From positions 1 through 64,000 of the forward strand of contig DXGV01000059.1 in NCBI GenBank assembly GCA_019113745.1: a DNA stretch of 64,000 nt, read 5' to 3'. The notes beneath the pieces were generated by a model. The model worked only from the letters and a program-made list of their open reading frames with translations. It was not told where the DNA came from and searched no databases. Positions 43,238-52,089 of the stretch are shown here, in pieces (the first letter of the stretch is position 1; every line of letters begins with the position of its first letter). Source of the stretch: Candidatus Blautia intestinavium. Lineage in GTDB: Bacteria > Bacillota > Clostridia > Lachnospirales > Lachnospiraceae. The position numbers and the translations under genes are program-made.

Positions 43238-43864
43238 ATGGCAGACAAAATTATTGAAAACAATCAGGTATCAATCGTGGGGAAAATTGATACAGGCTTT
43301 ACCTTCAGTCATCAGGTGTTTGGCGAGGGCTTCTATACAATGGAGCTTCTTGTGAAGCGCCTCAGTGATTCCGAGGACCGTATTCCGGTGATGGTATCCG
43401 AAAGACTTCTGGATGTAACGCAGGATTATGTGGGGGAATATATTGAAATCCACGGACAATTCCGTTCCTATAACCGCCATGAGGAAAAGCACAACCGGCT
43501 GGTGCTTTCCGTCTTTGCCAGAGAACTGAAATTCGTAGAGGAGGAGGACGATTCTGTTCCGGTGAATCAGATCTTTCTTGACGGATATATCTGTAAACCG
43601 CCTGTTTACCGGAAAACGCCGCTGGGAAGAGAGATCGCGGATCTTCTGATGGCTGTGAACCGCCCCTATGGAAAGTCTGATTACATACCCTGCATCTGCT
43701 GGGGCCGAAACGCACGGTATGCGTCGGCTTTTGCCGTGGGCGGACACGTTCTGATCTGGGGACGTATTCAAAGCAGGGAATATATGAAAAAAATCGGAGA
43801 AAATCAGACTGAAAAGCGTACGGCATATGAAGTATCTGTCAGCAAGCTGGAATATATCGAATAA
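43238..43864 (+). CDS. Single-stranded DNA-binding-like protein with two OB folds
   Basis: A 208-residue protein with two consecutive OB-fold-like halves. The first (residues 1-105) has VSIVGKIDTGFTFSHQVFGE and RIPVMVSERLLD. The second (from NQIFLDGYICKPPVYRKTPL) has REIADLLMAVNRPYGKSDYI then PCICWGRNARYASAFAVGG, which resembles the SSB core (l.g.V...P..R.t..G..v..f.lAv). It is longer than classical SSB and has no acidic interaction tail. It may bind single-stranded DNA in a specialised process. The site AAGGAGAAC precedes the ATG. Confidence 0.68.
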   Translation: MADKIIENNQVSIVGKIDTGFTFSHQVFGEGFYTMELLVKRLSDSEDRIPVMVSERLLDVTQDYVGEYIEIHGQFRSYNRHEEKHNRLVLSVFARELKFVEEEDDSVPVNQIFLDGYICKPPVYRKTPLGREIADLLMAVNRPYGKSDYIPCICWGRNARYASAFAVGGHVLIWGRIQSREYMKKIGENQTEKRTAYEVSVSKLEYIE

Positions 43865-43967
43865 AACGAGTGCGCATGTGTGCGGCGGTCAGGTGTTAAC
43901 TGTAATCAGATGAACTTTGGCCGTTTCCTGACAAAGAGCATTCCGGGTTCGATAAAATCATCAGGTC

Positions 43968-43996
43968 TTGCAATTTTATACATTTTGAGGTAAGAT
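43968..43996 (+). promoter_or_regulatory. Promoter of the CobO-like/dapA/dapB operon
   Basis: TTGCAA at 43968-43973, a 17-bp spacer and TAAGAT at 43991-43996, 48 bp before the first start codon. Confidence 0.55.
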
Positions 43997-44044
43997 AAAT
44001 GCATTAATTAAAGTGCAGTTTCATCAACGATAAGAGGAATTGTT

Positions 44045-44578
44045 ATGAAAAAAGAATTAACAGAAGTGTACTGTGGAAAAGCCAAAGGGAAGACAACTCT
44101 GGCGCTGGGTCAGAGCCTGCGGGCGGCGGCGGATGGAAAGAGCGTTATCATTATCCAGTTTCTGAAAGGCAAGGAACGCCGCTCCATGGATTTTCTGGAA
44201 GAGCTGGATCAACTGGATATCAAGATCTTCCGTTTTGAAAAGCGGGACTGCTGTTATGAACTGTTGTCGGAGGAAGAAAAGGCAGAAGAGCGTTCCAATA
44301 TTCTAAACGGTCTTAATTTTGCCAGAAAAGTCGTCGTGACCCAGGAATGTGATCTTCTGGTGCTTGACGAGATCCTGGGACTGATGGAGCAGGGGATTGT
44401 GTCCACAGATGTAGTCGCGGATATCCTCAGACAGAAGGATGAGAATATGCATATCATTATGACTGGCTGGACCATGCCGGAGGCGCTGAAGCCCTATGTG
44501 GATTCCGTGACGCGGCTGACTACAGAAGTCATAAACGAAACAGACCCCGATGAAGCAAACAATATCACAGAAGAATAA
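44045..44578 (+). CDS. CobO/CobA-like P-loop ATP:corrinoid adenosyltransferase family protein
   Basis: A 177-residue P-loop protein. It has EVYCGKAKGKTTLALGQSLR (Walker A), VIIIQFLKGK as in ATP:cob(I)alamin adenosyltransferases of the CobA/CobO type, and LLVLDEILGLMEQGIV (Walker B). The family transfers adenosine to cobalt, but no cobalamin genes are near and it lies 13 bp before dapA, so its true role here may differ. It is shorter than most CobO proteins (about 190-200 residues). The site AGAGGAATTGTT precedes the ATG. Confidence 0.72.
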   Translation: MKKELTEVYCGKAKGKTTLALGQSLRAAADGKSVIIIQFLKGKERRSMDFLEELDQLDIKIFRFEKRDCCYELLSEEEKAEERSNILNGLNFARKVVVTQECDLLVLDEILGLMEQGIVSTDVVADILRQKDENMHIIMTGWTMPEALKPYVDSVTRLTTEVINETDPDEANNITEE

Positions 44579-44591
44579 AGGAGGAGATTAA

Positions 44592-45485
44592 ATGGCAGTT
44601 TTTAAAGGCGCAGGCGTTGCGATCGTAACCCCTATGTATGAGGACGGAAGTGTGAACTACGACAAGCTTGGAGAACTGATTGAATTTCAGATCGCCAACA
44701 GCACAGATGCCATTATCATCTGCGGGACCACCGGAGAATCGTCTACTATGACACATGGAGAGCATCTGAAAACGATCAAGTACGCGATCGATAAAGTTGC
44801 CAAACGTATTCCTGTCATTGCAGGTACAGGTTCCAACTGTACGGAAACGGCGATCATGATGTCAAAGGAAGCCGCCTCTTACGGGGCGGACGCTCTGCTG
44901 GTCGTAACTCCTTATTATAATAAGGCTACACAGAAAGGGCTGATCGCTCATTATACGGCTATTGCCAATGCAGTGCCGGATACGCCGATCATCATGTACA
45001 ATGTTCCCAGCCGTACGGGCTGCAACATCCAGCCGGCTACCGTAGCCGCTCTGGTAAAAAATGTAAAAAATATCGTAGGCGTAAAGGCTGCCAGCGGAGA
45101 TCTTTCCCAGATCGCCAAGACGGTGGCTCTTGCAGGCGAAGACCTTGAATTATATTCCGGAAACGACGACCAGACTCTGCCGATCCTGTCTCTGGGAGGC
45201 ATTGGCGTTATTTCCGTACTTTCCAATGTTGCTCCGAAGGAAACTCATGATATGGTCATGAAATTCCTGGATGGAGATATCAGGGGCGCGGCGAAGATCC
45301 AGATCGACGCGATCCCGCTGATCAGCGCTCTGTTCTGTGAAGTGAATCCGATTCCGGCAAAGGCCGCTCTGAACCTTATGGGAATGAATGTAGGGCCGCT
45401 CCGTATGCCTCTCACCGAGATGGAGGACAGCAACAAAGAAATCCTGGCAAAAGCCATGAAAGACTTTGGGATTAAACTGGCATAG
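44592..45485 (+). CDS. dapA: 4-hydroxy-tetrahydrodipicolinate synthase
   Basis: A 297-residue TIM-barrel aldolase that condenses pyruvate with aspartate semialdehyde, the first step of the lysine/diaminopimelate branch. The Schiff-base lysine is in VKNIVGVKAASGDLSQI. CGTTGESSTMTHGEHLKTIK and PIIMYNVPSRTGCNI supply the Thr and Tyr of the proton relay and the Arg for substrate. The ATG follows AAGGAGGAG. It is followed 18 bp later by dapB. Confidence 0.95.
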   Translation: MAVFKGAGVAIVTPMYEDGSVNYDKLGELIEFQIANSTDAIIICGTTGESSTMTHGEHLKTIKYAIDKVAKRIPVIAGTGSNCTETAIMMSKEAASYGADALLVVTPYYNKATQKGLIAHYTAIANAVPDTPIIMYNVPSRTGCNIQPATVAALVKNVKNIVGVKAASGDLSQIAKTVALAGEDLELYSGNDDQTLPILSLGGIGVISVLSNVAPKETHDMVMKFLDGDIRGAAKIQIDAIPLISALFCEVNPIPAKAALNLMGMNVGPLRMPLTEMEDSNKEILAKAMKDFGIKLA

Positions 45486-45503
45486 GATACGGAGGAGAGA
45501 CTT

Positions 45504-46262
45504 ATGGTAAAAATTTTGATGTACGGCTGCTGCGGCCATATGGGACAGGTGATTTCGGGTCTGGCTGCCAGTGATCCGGAAGTGGAGATCGTAGCCGGAG
45601 TGGATATCGCAGATAAAGGAAATACCAGTTATCCTGTATATACGGACATTCGTGCCTGTCAGGAGAATGTGGACGTCGTTATTGATTTTTCATCGGCAAA
45701 GGCAGTGGACGCCCTTCTGGATTACTGCGGAGAAAAAGGTCTCCCTGTAGTTCTGTGCACTACGGGCCTCAGCGAAGAGCAGCTTGCCAGGGTGGAGGAA
45801 ACGGCGAAAAAGACCGCTGTTCTGAAATCAGCAAATATGTCTCTTGGCATCAACACTTTGCTGAAGCTGATCCAGGACGCCGCAAAGGTGCTTGCAGCGG
45901 CTGGCTTTGATATGGAGATCGTGGAGCGTCATCACCGTCTGAAGGTTGACGCGCCCAGCGGAACCGCCCTTGCTCTGGCGGACAGTCTGAACGAGGCTAT
46001 GGGCGGCAAGTATGAATATGTATTTGACCGCAGCCAGAAGCGCGAGAAGCGGACCGACAGTGAGATTGGAATTTCCGCAGTCCGGGGCGGAACCATCGTA
46101 GGGGAACATGAAGTGATCTTCGCAGGTCCGGATGAAGTGATCGAGTTCAAGCATACGGCATATTCCAAGGCAGTATTTGGAAAAGGCGCTTTGGAAGCCG
46201 CCAAATATCTGGCGGGAAAGCCTGCCGGACGCTATGACATGAGCGACGTGATCAACGGATAA
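45504..46262 (+). CDS. dapB: 4-hydroxy-tetrahydrodipicolinate reductase
   Basis: A 252-residue NAD(P)H-dependent enzyme acting on the DapA product. The nucleotide loop is LMYGCCGHMGQVISG, somewhat altered from the usual GxxGxMG. The catalytic segment is VERHHRLKVDAPSGTALALA (proton-donor His and the substrate-binding Lys and Thr). AVRGGTIVGEHEVIFAG and the C-terminal AKYLAGKPAGRYDMSDV are typical. The site ACGGAGGAG precedes the ATG. Confidence 0.94.
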   Translation: MVKILMYGCCGHMGQVISGLAASDPEVEIVAGVDIADKGNTSYPVYTDIRACQENVDVVIDFSSAKAVDALLDYCGEKGLPVVLCTTGLSEEQLARVEETAKKTAVLKSANMSLGINTLLKLIQDAAKVLAAAGFDMEIVERHHRLKVDAPSGTALALADSLNEAMGGKYEYVFDRSQKREKRTDSEIGISAVRGGTIVGEHEVIFAGPDEVIEFKHTAYSKAVFGKGALEAAKYLAGKPAGRYDMSDVING

Positions 46263-46283
46263 CAAAAAAATATCGAATTTGCC

Positions 46284-46331
46284 GGAACACCTGTCAACGA
46301 GGAAAGGATATGACGGGTGTTCCTTTGTTTT
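46284..46331 (+). terminator. Intrinsic terminator of the dap operon
   Basis: GGAACACCTGTCA at 46284-46296 pairs with TGACGGGTGTTCC at 46311-46323 (one G-U pair), followed by TTTGTTTT. Confidence 0.82.
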
Positions 46332-46428
46332 ACGGAAAAGTTCTCTCCAGAAAGTGCCCTTATTCAGAATAGAATTCTGGAAAATGTACATATTATAAGT
46401 ACATCAAAGGAAAAAGGAGATTAAAAGG

Positions 46429-46854
46429 ATGAAAAAAATCAGAACAGTCCTTATGGGTACTTTGCTCGTGCTGTCTTTATGCGCGCTGACAGCCTGCGGA
46501 GAGGAGACAAATAACAATGCCGACGAATCCGGAACCGCTGCGGAAAATAATACGGACAATAAGGACGCAGATAAAAAGGATGATACAATGAACGATAATA
46601 CCGCTGACGATACAACAGAAGCGGATAAGGAAAACGCCAAGGAAGAAAACGGCGCGGAAACGGGACAGGAGGAAAACACTGCAGGAGAAGACGATACTGC
46701 GGAGGATACAGAAAATGGAACAGATAACGACACAGACAACGACGGAACCGTGTCCGGAGAACTGGGCGACAGCGTGAAAAACCTGGGCGACGGAGTAGGA
46801 GACGCAGTGGAAGACGTAGGCGACGCTGTGGGAAACGCCGCTGAAGGAAGATAA
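46429..46854 (+). CDS. Acidic low-complexity lipoprotein
   Basis: A 141-residue exported lipoprotein. The signal peptide ends LCALTAC, a good lipobox with Cys22. The body, residues 23-105, is almost entirely Asp, Glu, Asn, Thr, Ala and Lys (for example DTTEADKENAKEENGAETGQ), so it is disordered. The C-terminus is a heptad-like series GDSVKNLGDGVGDAVEDVGD, then AVGNAA, a possible amphipathic helix. It has its own leader with ATGTAC/GTACAT palindrome near 46384-46403. Function unknown; a surface or spacer role is possible. Confidence 0.72.
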   Translation: MKKIRTVLMGTLLVLSLCALTACGEETNNNADESGTAAENNTDNKDADKKDDTMNDNTADDTTEADKENAKEENGAETGQEENTAGEDDTAEDTENGTDNDTDNDGTVSGELGDSVKNLGDGVGDAVEDVGDAVGNAAEGR

Positions 46855-46879
46855 AATTTGAAACATCGAAAAAACAGAC

Positions 46880-46917
46880 GGCGGGCGCATCCGGGACAGA
46901 GCCTGGATGTGCCCGCC
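46880..46917. other. GC-rich hairpin between the lipoprotein and hisA genes
   Basis: GGCGGGCGCATCC at 46880-46892 pairs with GGATGTGCCCGCC at 46905-46917. On the minus strand a run of six Ts follows, so as an intrinsic terminator it points against the genes; on the plus strand it may still slow or end transcription. Confidence 0.55.
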
Positions 46918-46953
46918 TGTCCAAAAGAAAAAACGGAATGATGAGGATGGAAA

Positions 46954-47733
46954 ATGAAATTTCGGCCATGTATCGATATACATAACGGTAAAGTAAAACA
47001 GATCGTGGGAGGAAGCCTGCATGACGACGGGGACCGGGCAAGAGAGAACTTTATATCCGGCCAGGACGCCGCTTTTTACGCGGCTCTCTACCGTGACGAG
47101 GGGCTTTCCGGGGGGCATGTGATCCTTTTGAACAGCGCCTCCTCTCCTTATTATGAGGCTACCAGGGAACAGGCGGTGAAAGCCCTTGCCGCATATCCGG
47201 GAGGCCTTCAGCTCGGAGGAGGGGTCTGCCCGGAAAATGCTGCGGAATATCTTGACGCCGGAGCCAGTCATGTGATCGTTACCTCTTATGTATTCCGGGA
47301 CGGCCAGCTCTCGTGGGAAAACCTGGAAAAGATGGAACAGGCAGTTGGGAGAGAGCGTCTGGTACTTGATCTGAGCTGCCGGAAAAAAGAGGGCGGATAT
47401 TATATTGTCACAGACCGCTGGCAGAAATTTACAGACGTTCCAGTGACGCTGGAAACGATGCGGGAACTGGGGAGCCACTGCGATGAGTTCCTGATCCATG
47501 CCGTCGATGTGGAAGGAAAAGCTTCCGGAATCGAAAAAGAGCTGGCGGAGATGCTTTCCGGATACGAGGAAAGACCGGTGACTTATGCCGGAGGAGTGGG
47601 AAGCCTGGAGGATATCCGCCTTCTGGAAAAAGCGGGAAAAGGGAGACTGGACGTAACGGTAGGAAGTGCCCTGGATCTTTTTGGGGGAGTCATACCTTTT
47701 GATTTATTAAAGAGGATTGGGAACAGAGAATGA
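46954..47733 (+). CDS. hisA: HisA-type isomerase of the eukaryote-like subfamily
   Basis: A 259-residue TIM-barrel isomerase of histidine synthesis (the ProFAR/BBM-II isomerase step). It begins KFRPCIDIHNGKVKQIVGGS and contains GLQLGGGVCPENAAEYLDAG, LVLDLSCRKKEGGYYIVTD, EFLIHAVDVEGKASGI, VTYAGGVGSLEDI and VTVGSALDLFGG. These follow yeast HIS6 and plant HISN3 more closely than common bacterial HisA. No other his genes are in the window. The site GAGGATGG precedes the ATG. Its end overlaps the tetR start by 4 bp. Confidence 0.85.
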   Translation: MKFRPCIDIHNGKVKQIVGGSLHDDGDRARENFISGQDAAFYAALYRDEGLSGGHVILLNSASSPYYEATREQAVKALAAYPGGLQLGGGVCPENAAEYLDAGASHVIVTSYVFRDGQLSWENLEKMEQAVGRERLVLDLSCRKKEGGYYIVTDRWQKFTDVPVTLETMRELGSHCDEFLIHAVDVEGKASGIEKELAEMLSGYEERPVTYAGGVGSLEDIRLLEKAGKGRLDVTVGSALDLFGGVIPFDLLKRIGNRE

Positions 47734-48245
47734 CAAAAATGACAAGGACGGCGCTGGCGGCGGCCCTGAAAAAGCTTTTGGAGAAAAAGCCTCTCTCGAA
47801 GATCACCGTCACCGATATCACCCGGGAATGTGAGATCAACAGACATACCTTTTATTACCATTTCCGCGATATCTACGATCTGATCGAATGGATATACGTA
47901 AACGAAGCAGAACAGTACATCATAGGAGATGGAGCTCCTGTTACCTGGCAGGAGGGGCTGAGACGGCTGTTCCAGTACATTCTGGAAAATGAGAAATTTG
48001 TGGTGGAAACCTATATGTTTTTTCAGAAGGACAATCTGCTGCAGTTCGTACATAAACACGCGGCTCTTCTGGTGAATCATATTGTAGAGAGGGAAAAAGC
48101 TGATTTTGTGATCTCTCAGGAAAAACAGAAATTTGCCGTTGATTTTTATGCCTATGCTCTGGAGGGAATTATCTACGCCTGGGTGAAAAACGGAATGAAG
48201 CAGGATCCGGAAGAAATCATCCGTATGCTTTCCGCCATGATATAG
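47730..48245 (+). CDS. TetR-family transcriptional regulator
   Basis: A 171-residue repressor-type protein. Residues 5-50 form the TetR helix-turn-helix: LSKITVTDITRECEINRHTF and YYHFRDIYDLIEWIYV. The remaining 115 residues are a helical ligand-binding or dimer domain. It overlaps hisA by ATGA, so the two are translated together, and it may control its own operon. The ligand is unknown; it belongs to the shorter DhaS-like branch. Confidence 0.83.
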   Translation: MTKMTRTALAAALKKLLEKKPLSKITVTDITRECEINRHTFYYHFRDIYDLIEWIYVNEAEQYIIGDGAPVTWQEGLRRLFQYILENEKFVVETYMFFQKDNLLQFVHKHAALLVNHIVEREKADFVISQEKQKFAVDFYAYALEGIIYAWVKNGMKQDPEEIIRMLSAMI

Positions 48246-48336
48246 GGAACCGGAGAAATCACGCTGCGGCAGTTGGCAGAAATGTAGCGTCAGTATGCAA
48301 GGTAACAATACGGCCGGTAAAATTTGGACAAATTAT

Positions 48337-48371
48337 GGACAGTGGCAAAAAAATTACCACTGTCCTATTTT
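48337..48371 (+). terminator. Intrinsic terminator of the hisA-tetR operon
   Basis: GGACAGTGG at 48337-48345 pairs perfectly with CCACTGTCC at 48357-48365, followed by TATTTTT. A half copy of the dispersed repeat (TAGCGTCAGTATGCAAGG) lies at 48285-48302 between the tetR stop codon and this hairpin. Confidence 0.8.
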
Positions 48372-48497
48372 TGGATATAGAAAAAAGAAGATTTTTGTAT
48401 ATAATTATAATGTAAATTGTGAAAAAACTAACAGATAAAAATGGAAGGAACAGAGAATACCCAAAGCGGCGGAAGATACAGCAAGGAGGAGATACAG

Positions 48498-49886
48498 ATG
48501 AGTAAGTTGACGCATGCGGCAGGCAGAAAAGTATTTTCAGGAGTGATAGACCTGGCTCTGGGGCAGGTAAAGAAAAATCCGGAGCAGGCTTTTTTGAATA
48601 TTGTAGATACCGCTCAGAAATATATGGGAGAGTTTGATCTGGGAGTAAACTGGGATTATCTCCGCAAGGTGGCCGGAGATCCGGAATGTACTCTGAACCG
48701 GTATGTGACAAAAATGGTGAAGGAGCTTCACCCCAACGTCTTAAGGACCACTATTCTGAATCTTGGCTATGAGGCTTTTTATCATGGAACAAAAACGATC
48801 CGGGAAATGAGAAAGATCCATAACTGTAATATCCCGTGGATCATCCTGATGGATCCTACCAGCGCCTGCAACCTTCACTGTACAGGATGCTGGGCTGCGG
48901 AATACGGAAATAAACTGAATCTTACCCTTGACGAGATGGATTCTGTGATCACCCAGGGCAAAGAACTTGGCGTTTATTTCTATATGCTTACCGGAGGCGA
49001 GCCCATGGTAAGGAAAAAAGATATCATTAAGCTCTGCAAAAAGCATAACGATTGTGTTTTCCTGGCATATACAAACGGTACGCTGGTAGACGAGGAGCTG
49101 TGCGCGCAGATGCAGGAAGCAGGAAATCTTTTCCTGGCGCTGAGCCTGGAGGGAAAACCGGAGGTCAACGACCTTCGCCGGGGCGAGGGCGTTTACGGAA
49201 AAGTAATGCACGCCATGGATCTTCTGAAGGAACACGGCCTGGTGTTCGGAACGTCCATCTGCTATACAAGCCAGAATATAGAGAGCGTTACCAGCGACGA
49301 ATTTATAGACATGCTTGTGGAAAAGGGATGCCGTTATTCTCTGTATTTCCACTACATGCCCGTTGGAAACGACGCTTCCGTGGAGCTTCTGCCTTCTATG
49401 GAGCAGAGAGTGTATATGCATGACAGGGTAAGAGAGATCCGCAACATGGAACACGGCCCAGGAATCTTTACCATGGACTTCCAGAACGACGGAGAATTTG
49501 TAGGCGGATGCATCGCCGGAGGAAGAAATTATTTCCACATCAACGCCAACGGAGACGCGGAGCCCTGTGTGTTCATCCATTATTCCAACGGAAACATCAG
49601 GGAAAACACGATCCTGGAGATCCTGAAACAGCCTCTGTTTATGGCCTACCATGACAATCAGCCCTTTAACGAAAATATGCTCCGGCCCTGCCCGATGCTG
49701 GAGAACCCGGAGATCCTTCAGAAGCTTGTGAAGGAAACAGGGGCGCATTCCACAGACCTTCAGTCTCCGGAGACTGCGGAGCATCTCTGCGGAAAATGTG
49801 TTCATTACGCCCAGGAGTGGGCGCCTGTAGCAGATAAGCTGTGGGAGGACACTAAGAAGAAAAAGGCGGAGAAGGCGGCACAATAA
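48498..49886 (+). CDS. Radical SAM protein with C-terminal cysteine cluster
   Basis: A 462-residue protein. The radical SAM cluster motif is DPTSACNLHCTGCWAAEYGN (CxxxCxxC), with the SAM-binding YMLTGGEPMVRKKDI. Additional cysteines in GGCIAGGRNYFHINANGDAE-PC and RPCPM, and the late LCGKCVHYAQEW, look like a SPASM-type auxiliary cluster region. The N-terminal 110 residues are helical and precede the barrel. The start ATG 48498 has AAGGAGGAG upstream; an earlier in-frame ATG lacks a site. No peptide or partner gene is adjacent, so the substrate is unknown. Confidence 0.82.
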   Translation: MSKLTHAAGRKVFSGVIDLALGQVKKNPEQAFLNIVDTAQKYMGEFDLGVNWDYLRKVAGDPECTLNRYVTKMVKELHPNVLRTTILNLGYEAFYHGTKTIREMRKIHNCNIPWIILMDPTSACNLHCTGCWAAEYGNKLNLTLDEMDSVITQGKELGVYFYMLTGGEPMVRKKDIIKLCKKHNDCVFLAYTNGTLVDEELCAQMQEAGNLFLALSLEGKPEVNDLRRGEGVYGKVMHAMDLLKEHGLVFGTSICYTSQNIESVTSDEFIDMLVEKGCRYSLYFHYMPVGNDASVELLPSMEQRVYMHDRVREIRNMEHGPGIFTMDFQNDGEFVGGCIAGGRNYFHINANGDAEPCVFIHYSNGNIRENTILEILKQPLFMAYHDNQPFNENMLRPCPMLENPEILQKLVKETGAHSTDLQSPETAEHLCGKCVHYAQEWAPVADKLWEDTKKKKAEKAAQ

Positions 49887-49930
49887 AGTCCGCACGGTAT
49901 TGTACACTGGAAATATTTATATTACAATAT

Positions 49931-49971
49931 AGGATAGCGTTATGCTTTTTTGCACAGCGCTGTCCTATTTT
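49931..49971 (+). terminator. Intrinsic terminator of the radical SAM gene
   Basis: AGGATAGCG at 49931-49939 pairs with CGCTGTCCT at 49958-49966 (one G-U), followed by ATTTTT. Confidence 0.8.
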
Positions 49972-50006
49972 TGTTTATAAGTATTTTTTTTGAATGGAGA
50001 GAACAT

Positions 50007-50783
50007 ATGAAGGTTGTTATTTTGGCGGGAGGATTTGGGACCAGGATCAGCGAGGAGAGTCATCTGAAACCGAAGCCCATGATCGAAATAGGTGAAAAGC
50101 CTATTTTGTGGCACATTATGAAAATGTATTCCAGCTATGGATTTCATGAGTTTGTAATCTGCTGCGGCTACAAGCAGCATGTGATCAAGGAATGGTTCGC
50201 GGATTATTATCTTCACAACAGCAATATTACCTTTGATTTTACCCAGGAAAATAAAATGATCGTCCATAACAACGTACTGGAGCCCTGGAAGGTAACGCTT
50301 GTGGACACCGGGCTGAAAACAATGACAGGAGGCCGAATCAAGCGGGTGCAGGAGTATCTGGACGGAGACACCTTTATGCTGACTTACGGAGACGGAGTGG
50401 CGGATGTGAACCTGCGGGAGCTTCTGGAGTATCACAGATCTCACGGAAAGATGGCGACGATCACAGCGGCGCAGCCGGGAGGACGTTTTGGGATCCTGGA
50501 TATCACGGAGGACGGAACGATCACCAACTTTAAAGAAAAGAAAAAAGAGGACGGCGGCTGGATCAACGCCGGATTTATGGTACTGGAACCGGAGATCATG
50601 GATCTTATCGAGGGAGACGACACAGTTTTTGAACAGGCTCCTCTGATGGAGGCGGCCCGCCGGGGACAGTTGAACGCTTACCGCCATAAAGGATTCTGGC
50701 AGTGCATGGATACTCTGAGAGAAAAAAATCTCCTGGAAGCCCTGTGGCAGTCGGGAAACGCGCCGTGGAAGATATGGGAGTAG
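50007..50783 (+). CDS. rfbF: Glucose-1-phosphate cytidylyltransferase
   Basis: A 258-residue nucleotidyltransferase that makes CDP-glucose from CTP and glucose-1-phosphate. The N-terminal MKVVILAGGFGTRISEESHL with KPKPMIEIGEKPILWHIMKM is the RfbF signature. LTYGDGVADVNL supplies metal ligands and FWQCMDTLREKNLLE closes the protein. Usually it is followed by CDP-glucose dehydratase for 3,6-dideoxyhexose synthesis; here no such gene is near. The ATG at 50007 follows ATGGAGAG. Confidence 0.9.
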   Translation: MKVVILAGGFGTRISEESHLKPKPMIEIGEKPILWHIMKMYSSYGFHEFVICCGYKQHVIKEWFADYYLHNSNITFDFTQENKMIVHNNVLEPWKVTLVDTGLKTMTGGRIKRVQEYLDGDTFMLTYGDGVADVNLRELLEYHRSHGKMATITAAQPGGRFGILDITEDGTITNFKEKKKEDGGWINAGFMVLEPEIMDLIEGDDTVFEQAPLMEAARRGQLNAYRHKGFWQCMDTLREKNLLEALWQSGNAPWKIWE

Positions 50784-50847
50784 AAGACAGAGAAAAGCCG
50801 GATTTTTACAGCCGTACCGTATCCCTGTATACGAACAATGAGAATTT

Positions 50848-51411
50848 ATGGAAAAAATGAAAAAAGAGCAGGAAAGAAAACTCGAATATGAGCTGATCCG
50901 TTCTAACAGAAAGAGCCTTGCGCTGCAGGTAAAAGAGGATGGGAGCGTAATTGTGCGCGCGCCGCTTCGGATAACGGAGCGCCGGATTGAAACTTTTGCA
51001 GCGGATCACTGGGAATGGGTGGAAAAACAGAAACAGAGAATTTCGCGGCAGAGAGAAAATGCCCGCAGGATCACCGGGGAAGAACGGCAGGAAGGATTTC
51101 AGAAGGCAAAAGAGATCATTCCCCGCCGGACGGCATATTTTGCCGCGCGGATGGGCGTGAGCTATGGACGGATCACTATCCGGGAACAGAAAACACGCTG
51201 GGGAAGCTGCAGCCAGAAGGGAAACCTGAACTTTAACTGGAAACTGGTGCTGATGCCGCCGGAGCTTCTTGATTACGTGGTGGTGCATGAGCTGGCTCAC
51301 CGGAAAGAGATGAATCATTCGCCGAGCTTTTGGGCAGTGGTGGAAAAGGAGCTTCCGGACTACCGGAAAAGGAGAGAAGAGCTGAAGATCCGAGGCAGGG
51401 AATTTATATGA
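50848..51411 (+). CDS. YgjP-like (DUF45) zinc metallopeptidase
   Basis: A 187-residue protein with the zinc motif VVVHELAHRKEMNHSPSFW (HExxH followed by a third His). It is preceded by TRWGSCSQKGNLNFNWKL, the conserved segment of the YgjP/WSS-like group. The N-terminal 60 residues are basic and helical. The family is thought to be proteolytic, some members in DNA-protein repair, but the role of this one is unknown. The ribosome binding site is weak (AATGAGAA). It lies between rfbF and the SGNH gene. Confidence 0.8.
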   Translation: MEKMKKEQERKLEYELIRSNRKSLALQVKEDGSVIVRAPLRITERRIETFAADHWEWVEKQKQRISRQRENARRITGEERQEGFQKAKEIIPRRTAYFAARMGVSYGRITIREQKTRWGSCSQKGNLNFNWKLVLMPPELLDYVVVHELAHRKEMNHSPSFWAVVEKELPDYRKRREELKIRGREFI

Positions 51412-51481
51412 AGCAGCTCCCTGTACGCTTAGGATTTCGGAACCCCGGGAAAGGCTTCTTCGGAAAGAAAGGAGAACAGTT

Positions 51482-52087
51482 ATGTCTGGTACGATTATCT
51501 GTTATGGAGACTCCAATACTTATGGATACGATCCCCGTTCTTTCGCAGGCGGCAGATATGAGAAAAATATCCGCTGGACGGGAATTCTTGAAGATCGTAC
51601 AGACTGGAATATCAGGAATCATGGCATAAACGGGAGGGGGATTCCCCACACATCATCCCAGATCCGTTTTGCCTGTGAACAGGTGGAAAACTGGGGAAGG
51701 GAAGAGCCGCCTGTGTGGATGATGGTTATGCTGGGAACTAACGATCTCCTTCAGGAACCAGGATTTACAGCAGAGGATGCAGCGATGAGAATGGAAAATT
51801 TTCTGTGTAAGCTGGGTGAGACAGAGGCGGTAAAAAGTGGACTCCTTCGTCTCTGGCTGATTTCTCCGCCCTGCATGAAGCGGGGGGCCTGGGTGGAAGA
51901 AAAGCGGATTTGCCGGGAATCGGAAAAAATGGGACAGGAATATCAGAAAGCTGCGCAAAGGCTGGGAATTAAATTTACAGATACAGGAAAATGGGAAATT
52001 CCGGTACTTTTTGACGGCGTACATTTTTCAGAGGAAGGCCACTGTAAATTTGCGGACAGGATACTGGAAGAAGTGAGGAAGATATAA
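51482..52087 (+). CDS. SGNH/GDSL-family hydrolase
   Basis: A 201-residue esterase-type protein. The nucleophile Ser is in IICYGDSNTYGYDP (block I), Gly and Asn follow in INGRGIP and MLGTNDLL (blocks II/III), and the catalytic Asp-His pair is in DGVHFSEEGH (block V). There is no signal peptide, so it is cytosolic. The substrate may be an acetyl or acyl ester of a carbohydrate. The site AAAGGAGAAC precedes the ATG. The next gene starts 2 bp after its stop. Confidence 0.85.
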   Translation: MSGTIICYGDSNTYGYDPRSFAGGRYEKNIRWTGILEDRTDWNIRNHGINGRGIPHTSSQIRFACEQVENWGREEPPVWMMVMLGTNDLLQEPGFTAEDAAMRMENFLCKLGETEAVKSGLLRLWLISPPCMKRGAWVEEKRICRESEKMGQEYQKAAQRLGIKFTDTGKWEIPVLFDGVHFSEEGHCKFADRILEEVRKI

Positions 52088-52089
52088 TT

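Noticed and set aside
46384-46403. ATGTAC/GTACAT palindrome before the acidic lipoprotein gene
   Set aside because: Short and AT rich; could be an operator, but there is not enough to support a separate feature.
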